Shown here: positions 37,038 to 45,877 of the stretch, piece after piece
How the letters are laid out: every line of letters starts with the position of its first letter
Numbering within the stretch: the stretch's first letter is position 1
Notes under the pieces: model-generated
Database searches by the model: none
Told to the model about the DNA's origin: nothing
Seen by the model: only the letters and a program-made list of their open reading frames with translations
Program-made: the position numbers and the translations under genes
Origin: Streptomyces avermitilis MA-4680 = NBRC 14893
Lineage (GTDB): Bacteria > Actinomycetota > Actinomycetes > Streptomycetales > Streptomycetaceae
Assembly (NCBI RefSeq): GCF_000009765.2
Contig: NC_003155.5
Span: 2,728,001 to 2,792,000, forward strand
Length of the DNA stretch: 64,000 nucleotides
Direction of reading: 5' to 3'

Positions 37038-38250
37038 GTGCGGAGACCTCCAGCAGTGCGGCCGGCTGGGGTGCCGTGGCCGGGGGGCGGGGCTCGGTCA
37101 GCGAGGAGAAGACGGACGTCGCGTAGACCATCGCCGCCGCTTCCCTGCGCAGCATCTGGTGGGCGGCGACCGTGTGCACGTCGCGCCAGCTGCGTTCGAG
37201 GACGCCGGGGCCGCCGCAGGCGTGGACGCCGGCGGTGCGGAAGAGACGTTCGACCCCGTCCACGAGCAGGTCGGCGGCGGCGGCGGTGATCCGGCGGTTC
37301 CTGAGGACGTCCGCCTCGGCGCGGGTGCCCGTGTCGGCGCACCGGGCCGCGTCCTGGAGGAGGAGCTGGGCGGCCTCCATGTCGTCGGCCGAGCGCGCCA
37401 GGGCGTGGTGCAGACGGCTGCCGTCGTCCTGCGGCCGTCCCCGGGTCTGGGCCCGGGCCGCCCAGGACGACCACTCCGCCAGCGCGCGGCGGGCCGCGCC
37501 GAGCGCCGGGGCGCAGAAGAGAAGGCCGCCGGCGAGGTGACCCGGCACGGTGTGGCACCGGGACCGTCCCGGGCCGGGTGTCCCGGCCAGCAGGTCCGCC
37601 ATGGGGAAGGTGCGGTGCTCGGGTACGAGGGCGGGTTCCAGCACCGCGGTGTGGCTGCCGGTGCCGCGCAGCCCGGTGCTGTGCCAGGAGTCACGTACGC
37701 GGATGTCGCCCTTCGGCACCGCGAACATGCGCGACCCCGCCGCGCCCTCCACGCCGGGCTCCGGTGCGCACAGCAGAAGCCAGTCCGCGAAGTCCACCCC
37801 GCTGACGCACTCCCACTCGCCGCTCAGCAGCCAGCCGGACGGCAGCCGGCGCGCCTCACCCGACGGCCTGACCGACGCGGAGATCCGTACGTCGGGGCCG
37901 GCCGACCACAGGTCGCGCTGCCCTTCGTACGGTAAGTAGGCCGCGAACCGGCTGTGGGCCGCCCACAGGACCGCGCACCAGGCCGCGGAGGCGCACCCCT
38001 CCCCCACCGCGGTGACCGCCGTGAGCAGGCTGTCGAACGTGCCCTCCGTGCCGCCCCAGGCGCGGGGCACGAAGTGGCGCGCGAAGCCCGCGTGGGTCAG
38101 GAGCGCGACGGTCTCGTCGCCGAGCCTGCGGGCGTCGTCGGCGGCCGTGGCATGTGCGGCGGCGCTCTCGGCCGCGGCCAGGACGGCGACCGGCAGCGCC
38201 GGCGACGTATCGTTCACGCTTTCGTCCACAGGATTGTGACGCAGCATCAT
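37027..38250 (-). CDS. Group D flavin-dependent monooxygenase (acyl-CoA dehydrogenase fold; VlmH/DszC/HpaH-like)
   Basis: A 407-residue protein with the acyl-CoA dehydrogenase fold but the sequence style of reduced-flavin two-component monooxygenases, e.g. GGTEGTFDSLLTAV, SGEWECVSGVDFADWLLLCAP and GTGSHTAVLEPALVPEHRTF. Such enzymes use FMNH2/FADH2 from a separate reductase, here probably the gene at 62199. The valanimycin N-hydroxylase VlmH belongs to this family, so amine N-hydroxylation is a leading hypothesis; aromatic hydroxylation is the alternative. It begins at ATG 38250 with GAGGTG 8 nt upstream. Codon 106 is TTA (37933-37935), implying bldA-dependent translation. It is divergent from a TetR gene. 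Confidence 0.78.
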   Translation of the reverse strand: MMLRHNPVDESVNDTSPALPVAVLAAAESAAAHATAADDARRLGDETVALLTHAGFARHFVPRAWGGTEGTFDSLLTAVTAVGEGCASAAWCAVLWAAHSRFAAYLPYEGQRDLWSAGPDVRISASVRPSGEARRLPSGWLLSGEWECVSGVDFADWLLLCAPEPGVEGAAGSRMFAVPKGDIRVRDSWHSTGLRGTGSHTAVLEPALVPEHRTFPMADLLAGTPGPGRSRCHTVPGHLAGGLLFCAPALGAARRALAEWSSWAARAQTRGRPQDDGSRLHHALARSADDMEAAQLLLQDAARCADTGTRAEADVLRNRRITAAAADLLVDGVERLFRTAGVHACGGPGVLERSWRDVHTVAAHQMLRREAAAMVYATSVFSSLTEPRPPATAPQPAALLEVSARES

Positions 38251-38278
38251 CTGGCAAGCACCTCACTCGATGATTAGA

Positions 38279-38296
38279 ATTCGTTCACGAACGTAT
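38279..38296. promoter_or_regulatory. Candidate TetR operator between monooxygenase and regulator
   Basis: An 18-bp imperfect palindrome with core CGTTC-AC-GAACG and AT flanks lies between the two divergent start codons (38250 and 38346). It is the only strong symmetry in the gap. Confidence 0.6.
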
Positions 38297-38345
38297 CTTT
38301 TATGCTTCGGTCCCCGCCGTGGAGCCGGCAAAGGAGGGGAGCGTC

Positions 38346-38939
38346 ATGCCCAAGCAGGCACGCGCCCTGCGTACCTACGACCGTGTACTCGACGCGGCCG
38401 CCTACGAGTTCGCCCGATACGGCTACACGAACGCGAACCTGCAGAACATCGCGGACCGCATCAGGCTGACGAAGGGAGCGCTCTACGGGCATTTCGCCAA
38501 CAAGGAGGAACTGGCCGCCGCGCTGGACCACCACCTGTCCGCCACGCTGGGGGTACTGCTCACCGAGGCCCGGACATCGCCCCATCCGGCACTGGGCCGG
38601 CTGCAGTCCCTCGTCCTCGGTCTGGGCCGGCTCTTCCGGACGGATCTGCGGGCCCTCGCGGCGCTGCGGCTCGCGGCGGAGACGGCCCGTTCGACCGCCA
38701 AGCCGATACCTCTGCTGACGGAGACGCACGACCTCGTCCTCCAGTTGGTGCGCGAGACACAGCAGGAGGGGCACTGGGACGCGTCGATCTCCACCAGGCC
38801 TCTGGCGGACCTCATCGTGGCGGCCCTCTTCGGCACGTTCTGGACGGAGACCGACACCGGCCACCCAGGGTCCGACGGGACCGTCGACACGATGTGGGAG
38901 GCCCTGGCTCAGGCGCTCGGCGGCGCCCCGGCCCGCTGA
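38346..38939 (+). CDS. TetR-family regulator
   Basis: A 197-residue regulator. The helix-turn-helix NLQNIADRIRLTKGALYGHFANKEELAAAL lies at about residues 30-60. The ligand domain resembles butyrolactone-receptor-like or pseudo-receptor TetR proteins but lacks a decisive match. ATG 38346 has AAGGAGGGG 5 nt upstream; an upstream ATG at 38319 has none. It probably represses the divergent monooxygenase-phosphatase operon through the palindrome at 38279-38296. Confidence 0.85.
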   Translation: MPKQARALRTYDRVLDAAAYEFARYGYTNANLQNIADRIRLTKGALYGHFANKEELAAALDHHLSATLGVLLTEARTSPHPALGRLQSLVLGLGRLFRTDLRALAALRLAAETARSTAKPIPLLTETHDLVLQLVRETQQEGHWDASISTRPLADLIVAALFGTFWTETDTGHPGSDGTVDTMWEALAQALGGAPAR

Positions 38940-38967
38940 GGCCGGCCACGGCCCGGTGAGCCGCGGG

Positions 38968-40005
38968 TCACCACGAGGCGAAACGTGACCAGGGAGCGCG
39001 GCTGCCCACGCACTTCCAGGTCATGTCGGCGCGGGCCAGCAGCCTCTCGCCCTGGTGGGCCGCGACGCGCAGAGCGCACTCTTCGGTCGGCACGCCCTCG
39101 GACGGACCCTTCTCGAGGGAGAGCAAAATCGTTTCCCCCAACTCGCCGAAGGCGGCGCAGTCCAGGGAGAGGCCGGCCAGGGCGAAGGCCCGGTCGCCGA
39201 GCGTCCTGCGGGACGCCTCGTGCACGGTGAGATGGCCGAGCTGCCGGAAGCCCTCCAGCATGACCATCAGCGGTACGTGATCGGTGGGGTGGTCGAAGAG
39301 CACCGCGTGATCGCGGTCGACCCGCAGCCGCCAGTCCTGGTCGGGCCGGTCCCGCTCCAGTACGCAGTCCTTCCAGCGCAGCCGGCCCACCCTGTTCGGC
39401 CGGGCGATCCTGGCGTCCGGCGCGGGACGAGGCGGGCTCACCTCGCCGCTCGCGGCCGGACGCCCCCGTAAGAGCCGGTAGCGCCGGTCGTCCAGCATCA
39501 GTCCTCGGGTGTGACCGCGTCCGCAGGGGCGGCCGTCGACCGTGAGCGTCACGTCCAGCCGCGCCCCGGCCGGCCGTCCCCGCCGGTCCCTCTCCTCGGT
39601 CCACGTACCGTTCAGCACCACCGCCAGCGGCGCGGCGCCGACGCGCAGCGCGGTCGGATCCGTGATCTCGAAGCTGACGTCCTGGCCGATGAAGCGGGAC
39701 CCGACCGGCACACCGAAGTACGTGTGGGCCCCGTAGAAGTGGGCCTGGCGCAGGGTCTCCGCGAACAGCAGCGGATCGTTCAGCCCGTTCTCGTCCGGGT
39801 GGTAGAGCGCGTGATCGCGCGGCCACTGGGCCCCGACCGAGAACGCGTTCTCGCCGGTGCGCACACCGTCGGTGACAAACACCTCGGCGATGGAGCTGCG
39901 GTGCACCAGCTCTCGTGTCACCGGCTGGAGGAAACTGAGCACTTCGACCGTGGCACCCATTGATGGCGCCTTCATGGTCCTGGAATCATCGAGTACGACA
40001 GACAT
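38968..40005 (-). CDS. AfsA-family gamma-butyrolactone synthase
   Basis: A 345-residue two-hotdog-repeat protein of the AfsA/ScbA family. It couples a beta-keto acyl thioester to dihydroxyacetone phosphate, the key step to A-factor-type signalling lactones. Diagnostic segments are RELVHRSSIAEVFVTD, HPTDHVPLMVMLEGFRQL and a C-terminal LSLEKGPSEGVP. ATG 40005 has GAGG about 8 nt upstream. Codon 179 is TTA (39469-39471), linking signal synthesis to bldA. It is divergent from an ArpA/ScbR-type receptor gene, with a perfect ARE in between. It should make the hormone that switches on this cluster. Confidence 0.92.
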   Translation of the reverse strand: MSVVLDDSRTMKAPSMGATVEVLSFLQPVTRELVHRSSIAEVFVTDGVRTGENAFSVGAQWPRDHALYHPDENGLNDPLLFAETLRQAHFYGAHTYFGVPVGSRFIGQDVSFEITDPTALRVGAAPLAVVLNGTWTEERDRRGRPAGARLDVTLTVDGRPCGRGHTRGLMLDDRRYRLLRGRPAASGEVSPPRPAPDARIARPNRVGRLRWKDCVLERDRPDQDWRLRVDRDHAVLFDHPTDHVPLMVMLEGFRQLGHLTVHEASRRTLGDRAFALAGLSLDCAAFGELGETILLSLEKGPSEGVPTEECALRVAAHQGERLLARADMTWKCVGSRAPWSRFASW

Positions 40006-40077
40006 CTGAAAACCTCGCCTCCCCGTGGAGCAACCATGCGAGCGAACAGACGTGCGAAAGCCTTGCTAGGCATCATT

Positions 40078-40101
40078 AATATACCTGCGCGAAGGTATAT
40101 T
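40078..40101. promoter_or_regulatory. Autoregulatory element (ARE) for the butyrolactone receptor
   Basis: AATATACCT (40078-40086) and AGGTATATT (40093-40101) are perfect 9-bp arms separated by 6 bp, matching the AT-rich palindromes bound by ArpA/ScbR-type receptors. It lies in the 191-bp gap between the synthase and receptor starts, so it can control both. Confidence 0.9.
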
Positions 40102-40196
40102 GCAAGGCTCGACACGGTGCGCTTCCATGGGTCAACTCCCCACGGTGGCAGGAAGGTTGGATTCCGTCGGACTCGAACAGATCGGCTCGGCACGAT

Positions 40197-40853
40197 ATGG
40201 ACGTCATGAGTAGCGAGCGCAACGGACAGAGCACCCGTCTCCCGGCGGGCACCCCCTTCGACGACACCGCCCACCTCAAGCAGCAGCGTGCGATCCGCAC
40301 CCGCGGCACGATCCTCAACGCCGCCGCCGCGGCGTTCGCCACGGACGGCTTCCCCCAGGTCACCATCAAGGACATCGCCGACGGCGCCGAGATGACCAAG
40401 GGAGCCGTCTACTTCCACTTCCCCAACAAGGAGGCGCTCGCCGTAGCGGTGCTGGAGGAGTTCTACCGGCGCATGCAGGAGGCCGTCAACGGCGCTCTGG
40501 AGCACGGGGACCCCACATCCCCGACGACCGTCGTCGACGTGATGAGGCGCCTCGCCCGCGCCTTCCACGAAGACGTCTTCATCCACGCCGGGGCCCGCCT
40601 GCAGATCGAACGGCCGTACATCAAGGCCGAGCTGCCGGTGCCGTACGTGGGGACGCTGAAGGTGCTCACCGAGCTCCTGGATCAGTGCCGCACCGCCGGC
40701 AACCTCCCCAAGAGCACGAAGCCCGAGGCCCTGGCCCGCGCGCTCGGCTCCGCCGTGTTCGGCGCCCAGCACATCTCCTGGGTGCTGAACGACCGCGAGG
40801 ACATCGTGGAGCGGGTGGAGGAGATCATCGACGCCTTCGTGCCACTGCACTGA
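40197..40853 (+). CDS. Gamma-butyrolactone receptor, ArpA/ScbR-type TetR regulator
   Basis: A 218-residue TetR protein. The helix-turn-helix region QVTIKDIADGAEMTKGAVYF is nearly canonical for butyrolactone receptors, and the ligand domain retains a Trp (HISWVLND) near the C-terminal part that lines the lactone pocket in this family. In the absence of hormone it should repress from the ARE upstream. An alternative start is ATG 40206; neither has a strong ribosome site. Gene pair, divergence and ARE together make the assignment strong. Confidence 0.9.
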   Translation: MDVMSSERNGQSTRLPAGTPFDDTAHLKQQRAIRTRGTILNAAAAAFATDGFPQVTIKDIADGAEMTKGAVYFHFPNKEALAVAVLEEFYRRMQEAVNGALEHGDPTSPTTVVDVMRRLARAFHEDVFIHAGARLQIERPYIKAELPVPYVGTLKVLTELLDQCRTAGNLPKSTKPEALARALGSAVFGAQHISWVLNDREDIVERVEEIIDAFVPLH

Positions 40854-40855
40854 AC

Positions 40856-40893
40856 GCCGGACCGCCCAGCCCCTGAGGTACGGGCGGTCCGGC
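40856..40893 (+). terminator. Terminator of the receptor gene
   Basis: GCCGGACCGCCC (40856-40867) pairs perfectly with GGGCGGTCCGGC (40882-40893), starting 3 bp after the stop codon. Confidence 0.88.
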
Positions 40894-41075
40894 AACGTCC
40901 GGAGGTGCGGCCGTCACTCCCGCCGCGAGGTCCGCGGTGCCGTGACTCACCAGGGTGGGCACGGTCACCGCGGCGGATCCCGCGCACCGGTCGTGCGTGA
41001 CGCGGCGCGGCCCGTACCCCGGGAGGAAGGGCGCCTGGAACTCCCCCTGCGGTGCGCCTGAGGCTCCGCGCGTGG

Positions 41076-42635
41076 TCAGTCGAGGAAGGCCGCCTCTATC
41101 CAGCGGCGTACACCTCGCGGGCGCATACGGTGCAGCCGCCCCACCGTGTCGGCCACCCGACGGGGGCCGCCCACCGACAGAAACTTCTCCTGGACCATCT
41201 CGGAGTGGCGGACGCGGGTGTCCGGGCCCGCCGCGCCCACCGGGATCAGGCGGGAGCGGGTGACCGTACGGCCGTCGGTCAGCCGTACCGTGACCCGGGC
41301 GCCGGTGGCCTTGGTGGAGCGGGAGAAGTCCCGGCCGTCGGCCTCCAGCGTGCCGACGAGGTCGACGAGCGCGTCGCCGCCGAAGCCGCGCAGCCACGGC
41401 GTGGCCAGCGGGCCCGCCTCGCGCACCGCCTCGCCGAACGGCGCGTCGGACAGGAAGAGTTCGCGGGTCATCGCCGTGTCGTGCTCCAGCCGCACCCGGC
41501 GGGCCAGCGCCCAGCGTGCGGGGTCGTCCAGATGCGGTGAGGAGAAGTCGTCCACCGAGAAGTCGCCGGTCAGCAGGGTGGTGGCGACCGGGTAGGGGAC
41601 GTCGAGGACGAGCGCGCCCAGCGGAGAGGCGGGGCCGTCGACGTAGCGGGCCGCGCGCTCCCCCGCGAACAGCGTGTACAAGGACGCCTCGACGACGATC
41701 TCCCGCACGTCGTCCGGGCGCAGCGGGCCGAGTTCGCGGTGGATGTCGGCGGCGCAGTCCACGGCCGCGTTGATCCGGGGCCCGCCGGGGTGCATCTTAA
41801 AGGAGAGGGTGTTGGTGTGCCAGCGGCTGCCGAGCCCCTTCGCCACCGCCTGGGGCAGCGGCACCGTCGCGAACCGGGCCAGGAAGCCGTCCTGGTGCTC
41901 GATGATGTCGGGCGCGCCGCGCAGCCCGGCGGCGGCCGCGTCACAGGCGTCCATCGCGGTGCGTACCGGCGTGAAGGTGTTGAACAGCCGGGCGTCGCTG
42001 GCCAGGAAGGCCCGCATCAGCGGCCAGTTGGGCATGGCGAAGGCCAGCCCCAGGGCGTTCTCCCACTGGTCGGCCGGGGCCCGGTCGCAGTGCAGCCGGC
42101 CGGCCACCGCGCCGGCCAGGTGGGTGTGCACGGCGCTCTGACCGCGCAGCGGGCCGAGGGTGGCGGAGGCGGTGATGCGGGCCGCGCACTCGTTGGCCGC
42201 GACGACCGCGGTCAGCAGGGAGAGCCCGTCGAGCTGACGGGCGTACGCGAAGGCGAGCGGCACCGCGACGGTGGAGTTGGACAGGTGTCCGGCGTACGCG
42301 GTGTCGTCGAGGTTGAGCCAGGAGCCGAGGGCGGCGAAGACGCCCGCGGCGGCTCGCGGGTCGCGCTGCATGGGGTGACCGAAGGCCGCCACCAGCCGGC
42401 GGCCCAGCGGGTGTTCGAGGCCGGCCCGGATCGAGGCGATCTGGGAGAGCACCTGGCTGGCCGCGAGCTTCAGGACGCGGCACGGGATGTGTTCGGGGCG
42501 CAGGTTCGCGGCCCAGTGGGACAGTTCGCGCAGCGGGGTGTCCGAGGACGGGCGCGAGCGGGCGGGCCGCGTCTGCTGCTCCCACTGCTCGCACAGGGCC
42601 CTGGCCACTCGCTCGCTGAGTACAGCTGCCGTCAT
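41076..42635 (-). CDS. MmgE/PrpD-family dehydratase-like protein (VlmK-like)
   Basis: A 519-residue member of the MmgE/PrpD family, named after 2-methylcitrate dehydratase. Typical elements are the helical N-domain with AALGSWLNLDDTAYAGHLSN, AVVAANECAARITAS, and the lid domain SFKMHPGGPRINAAVDCAAD. In valanimycin biosynthesis the PrpD-type protein VlmK acts with the diacylglycerol-kinase-like VlmJ to dehydrate valanimycin hydrate through a phosphorylated intermediate. The same two families occur here within 1.6 kb on the same strand, which strongly suggests a phosphorylation-elimination step producing an alkene. ATG 42635; the ribosome site is weak. Confidence 0.85.
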   Translation of the reverse strand: MTAAVLSERVARALCEQWEQQTRPARSRPSSDTPLRELSHWAANLRPEHIPCRVLKLAASQVLSQIASIRAGLEHPLGRRLVAAFGHPMQRDPRAAAGVFAALGSWLNLDDTAYAGHLSNSTVAVPLAFAYARQLDGLSLLTAVVAANECAARITASATLGPLRGQSAVHTHLAGAVAGRLHCDRAPADQWENALGLAFAMPNWPLMRAFLASDARLFNTFTPVRTAMDACDAAAAGLRGAPDIIEHQDGFLARFATVPLPQAVAKGLGSRWHTNTLSFKMHPGGPRINAAVDCAADIHRELGPLRPDDVREIVVEASLYTLFAGERAARYVDGPASPLGALVLDVPYPVATTLLTGDFSVDDFSSPHLDDPARWALARRVRLEHDTAMTRELFLSDAPFGEAVREAGPLATPWLRGFGGDALVDLVGTLEADGRDFSRSTKATGARVTVRLTDGRTVTRSRLIPVGAAGPDTRVRHSEMVQEKFLSVGGPRRVADTVGRLHRMRPRGVRRWIEAAFLD

Positions 42636-42700
42636 GGCGCCACATCCATTGTGTCAGCGTGAACCGGGGGAACGCCCCCGGTGCCGGAGCCGGTGAACCC

Positions 42701-42739
42701 GGCGGCGGGAGCACCGGTCCCCCCGGTGCTCCCGCCGCC
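42701..42739 (-). terminator. Strong hairpin downstream of the SnoaL-like gene
   Basis: A perfect 17-bp stem (42701-42717 with 42723-42739) and a 5-nt loop lie 12 bp past the stop codon of the upstream gene, separating it from the PrpD gene. Confidence 0.88.
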
Positions 42740-42751
42740 GCGTGTGGGGGA

Positions 42752-43120
42752 TCAGGCGCCGGGGACCTTGTCCAGGAACCCGTAGACGCCCTTGATGCGG
42801 CCGTCGTCGCCGGTGACCAGGACGTCGAAGCCGATCGCGACGGGCTCGGTGCCCGGCGCGGTCACCAGGCCCCACTGGAAGCGGGCGAGGTTGTGGTGGG
42901 TGTCCACCGTGCCGTGCAGCTCGAAGGAGAGGCCCTTGAACTGCTCCTGCGCGCCGGCGACGACGGCACCGAAGCCCTCGTGGCCCTCGACGGCCGCCAG
43001 CGGATCGATGTACGGGGCGTCCGGGGCGAAGAGCTCGGCGATGCCCGCGGCGCGCTTGTCCGCGTCGGTCTCGTTCCACAGGGCGAGGTACTGGGTGACG
43101 GTGGTGGTGATGTCGCTCAT
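42752..43120 (-). CDS. SnoaL/NTF2-like small protein
   Basis: A 122-residue cone-shaped alpha+beta-barrel protein. Recognisable segments are YLALWNETDADKRAAGIAEL, APDAPYIDPLAAVEGHEGF and FQWGLVTAPG, typical of the SnoaL-like polyketide cyclase/ketosteroid-isomerase superfamily. AAGGAG lies 11 nt before ATG 43120. Such proteins act as cyclases, hydratases, isomerases or non-catalytic binders. With no aromatic PKS in view, an isomerase or accessory role is as likely as cyclisation. Confidence 0.75.
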   Translation of the reverse strand: MSDITTTVTQYLALWNETDADKRAAGIAELFAPDAPYIDPLAAVEGHEGFGAVVAGAQEQFKGLSFELHGTVDTHHNLARFQWGLVTAPGTEPVAIGFDVLVTGDDGRIKGVYGFLDKVPGA

Positions 43121-43211
43121 GGCGGTTTCTTCTCCTTGTGTTCCGCTTGCGGGTGACCGGCGTGCCGTCAGGTCGGTTCGACGCGCCGGGGGTCGTGAGA
43201 GGTCTGGGGGG

Positions 43212-44171
43212 TCAGTTCCGTTCGATGGCCGGGGCCCACACGGGCAGGGCTCCGGGCTGGACCTCGAAGGTCGCCGACGGTCCGATGCCGTGCTGGTACT
43301 CGCCGTCGTGCTCCAGGGGCAGCCGGCGGCCGTCGGTGCGCTCGACGGTGATGGTGCGGCCACGCGCGTACACCGTGGCCGGGTGTCCCATGTGGTCGGC
43401 GTTCAGGGTGAGTCGGGGTACGTCCGCGGCGGTCACGCCGTCGCCGATGACACAGACGTCGAGCAGTCCGTCGTCGAGGAGCGAGTCGGGCAGGACGAGG
43501 TACCGGCCGCCGCGGTAGCGGCCGCCGCCGACGTTGGCCAGGACGGTCGGGCCCTCGTGCACCACGCGTCCGTCGACGGTGACGCGGCCCGGGTACGGGA
43601 CGTACGCGGCGGCCGTGTCGGCGAACGCCTTGGTGTACAGATCCCGGCCCGTCAGCGGGATGTCCCGGGCCGTGATCAGCGCGTCGGCGATCACTCCGGA
43701 GCAGGCGCCCAGATAGACGTACTGCCGGGTCTCGGCCAGGCGCGCCAGGTCGTGCCGGCGCAGCCGGGCGCTGCCGCCCACGCCCGAGTCGGTGAGGACC
43801 GCCTTGAGGGACTCGGTCCAGGGGCGCTCCCCCCACAGCATCTTGTAGCCCGAGTTCCCGGTGCCGCCGGGCACCACGGTGAGCGCGGCGCGGCCGGGCG
43901 CGGAGGCCAGGCCCTGTACCGCCTCGCGGACGGTGCCGTCCCCGCCGATGACGACCACGAGGTCGGGTGCGTGGGCGGGCCGTTGCAGGGCGCGGCGCAC
44001 GGCGACGGTCGCGTCCCCCGGTGCCGTGGTCGGGTGAAGCTCGACGTGCTCCAGGCAGGAGCCGCACAACTCGGTCACTTCACGGACCAGTTGGGGGCTG
44101 TGGCTGCCGGAGGCGGGGTTGGCCAGGACCAGGGCCCGGGTGGGGCCCAGGGCTGCGGCGCTGTCTGCCAT
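43212..44171 (-). CDS. Diacylglycerol-kinase-like lipid kinase (VlmJ-like)
   Basis: A 319-residue DAGK catalytic-domain protein (YegS/BmrU class). The nucleotide-binding motif is VVVIGGDGTVREAV and the second motif is VVPGGTGNSGYK. Start ATG 44171 has GAGGAG 8 nt upstream; a longer frame to 44240 is unlikely. VlmJ of the valanimycin cluster is such a kinase and phosphorylates the hydroxyl of valanimycin hydrate before elimination by VlmK. The neighbouring PrpD gene makes the same role plausible here. A generic lipid kinase function is the alternative. Confidence 0.83.
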   Translation of the reverse strand: MADSAAALGPTRALVLANPASGSHSPQLVREVTELCGSCLEHVELHPTTAPGDATVAVRRALQRPAHAPDLVVVIGGDGTVREAVQGLASAPGRAALTVVPGGTGNSGYKMLWGERPWTESLKAVLTDSGVGGSARLRRHDLARLAETRQYVYLGACSGVIADALITARDIPLTGRDLYTKAFADTAAAYVPYPGRVTVDGRVVHEGPTVLANVGGGRYRGGRYLVLPDSLLDDGLLDVCVIGDGVTAADVPRLTLNADHMGHPATVYARGRTITVERTDGRRLPLEHDGEYQHGIGPSATFEVQPGALPVWAPAIERN

Positions 44172-44327
44172 CGGGCGAACTCCTCGGGATCGGGGTGGCA
44201 CGGGGGGGCGGGTGACCGAACGGCCGGGCGTGGCCTTCATGAGGGGCCGGCGTGGCCTTCATGACTGTGTCAGGAGGCGCTGACCTGGTCCTGACGTGCG
44301 GCTGACGCCCGGCGAGCGGTCGGGGGG

Positions 44328-45797
44328 TCAGGCGGACGACGCCGCCTTCGGCCCCGGGATGAACTGCACGAACGCCGCCACGGCCAGCGCCAGTGGTGCC
44401 AGCAGGTAGAGGGAGGCGGTGAAGGCGTCGGCGTAGGCGGACGTGCCGGTGCCCTGTCCCAGGACGTGGTAGAAGACGACGCCGACCAGGGCCACGCCCA
44501 CGGCGCCGCCCACCTGGCTGGCGGTGGACAGCACGCCCGACGCCGCTCCCGCGTAGCGCGGGTCGGTGCCGGCCAGCGCGATGGACGCCAGCGGTGCCAT
44601 CACCATGGCCATGCCCGCCCCGCCGACCGTCAGCCCCGGCACCAGCCAGCCGACGGCGCCGTCCGTGCCGATGTGCTGCGCGGCGGCGAACAGCGCGGCC
44701 AGCCCCGCCGTGAGCACCAGCGCGCCGACCGCGAGGGTCTGCCGGCCGAGCGCCGCGGCGATGCGGCGTGCGCTGAGCGAGACGGTCAGGAAGCCCACGC
44801 CGAGGGGCAGGAACACCAGACCGGACTCCAGGGCGGTCAGCCCCAGGCCCTGCTGGAGGTAGAGCGCCAGGACGAGGAAGAACGACGCCATCCCGGAGTA
44901 GTACACGACCGCGGTGCTGACCCCGAACGTGAACGACCGCTGCCGGAACAGCGCGGGGTCGACCAGCGGGCTGCGGCCCGCGGCGGCGAGGCGGCGCTGC
45001 TGGACGGCGAAGACCACCAGCAGGACGGGGGCGGCGGCCAGGCTCAGCCAGGTCCACAACGGCCAGCCCTCCTGCTGTCCCTCGGCCAGCGGCAGGACGA
45101 CGGCGACCAGGCCCGCGGAGATCAGCACCATGCCCAGGGGGTCGAGCCGCGCGCGGCCCTGGGCCCGGGACTCGGGCACCACCCGGGGAGCGAGGACGAG
45201 AGCCGCGATCCCCACGGGCACGTTGACCAGGAAGCAGGTGCGCCAGCCGAGTCCGGCGATGTCGGCGTGGATCAGCACGCCTCCGATGAGCTGCCCGAAG
45301 ACCCCGGCGAGCCCCATGGTCAGCCCGAAGGCGTTGAACGCGCGGACCCGGGCCGGCCCGTCGTAGGCCACTCCGATGATCGCCAGGACCTGGGGCCCCA
45401 TCAACGCCGAGGCCAGCCCCTGGGCGATCCGGGCCGCCACCAGCTGCGACGCGCTGGGGGCGAACCCGGCCCAGGCGGAGGACAGGGTGAACAGCGCGAC
45501 GCCGATGAGGAAGAGCCGCCGCCGGCCGTACAGGTCGCCGAGCCGCCCGCCGGTGACGAGACCGGCGGCGTACGCGAGCGCGTAGCCCGCGACGATGAAC
45601 TCGACGGCGGACTGGCTCGCGTGGAGATCCTGCTGGGTGGCGGGAATGGCCACGTTGACGATGAAGACGTCGAGCGTGATGACGAACGTGCCGATGAGGA
45701 TGATCGGCAGGGTCGCCCAGTGTGGCGCCGAGGGTGGTTGCCGCTCCTCGGTCGCGGCTTTCTTCGGGGCGGCTTCCCGTGGAGACTCCAAGGCCAT
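44328..45797 (-). CDS. MFS efflux transporter, DHA2 family
   Basis: A 489-residue, 14-helix transporter. Motifs are FVITLDVFIVNVAIPATQQD, GGRLGDLYGRRRLFL (motif A) and GLAGVFGQLIGG (motif C). ATG 45797 has a GGAAGGA site about 8 nt upstream. Its place within the cluster suggests export of, or self-resistance to, the product; the valanimycin cluster likewise has an MFS resistance pump (VlmF). Confidence 0.88.
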   Translation of the reverse strand: MALESPREAAPKKAATEERQPPSAPHWATLPIILIGTFVITLDVFIVNVAIPATQQDLHASQSAVEFIVAGYALAYAAGLVTGGRLGDLYGRRRLFLIGVALFTLSSAWAGFAPSASQLVAARIAQGLASALMGPQVLAIIGVAYDGPARVRAFNAFGLTMGLAGVFGQLIGGVLIHADIAGLGWRTCFLVNVPVGIAALVLAPRVVPESRAQGRARLDPLGMVLISAGLVAVVLPLAEGQQEGWPLWTWLSLAAAPVLLVVFAVQQRRLAAAGRSPLVDPALFRQRSFTFGVSTAVVYYSGMASFFLVLALYLQQGLGLTALESGLVFLPLGVGFLTVSLSARRIAAALGRQTLAVGALVLTAGLAALFAAAQHIGTDGAVGWLVPGLTVGGAGMAMVMAPLASIALAGTDPRYAGAASGVLSTASQVGGAVGVALVGVVFYHVLGQGTGTSAYADAFTASLYLLAPLALAVAAFVQFIPGPKAASSA

Positions 45798-45877
45798 CGG
45801 GCCATTCCTTCCTTGCGTTTCTCTCCTGTGGTGCCGTCCGGGAACCGGGCTGTGCCGCGTTCCCGGACGGAGGGGGG

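Noticed and set aside
40894..41075. Alpha/beta-hydrolase-like fragment on the minus strand (VTVPTLVSHGTADLA)
   Set aside because: Only a short segment resembles the family. There is no start, nucleophile elbow or ribosome site, and the region contains the receptor terminator at its edge. It is too weak to call a pseudogene.
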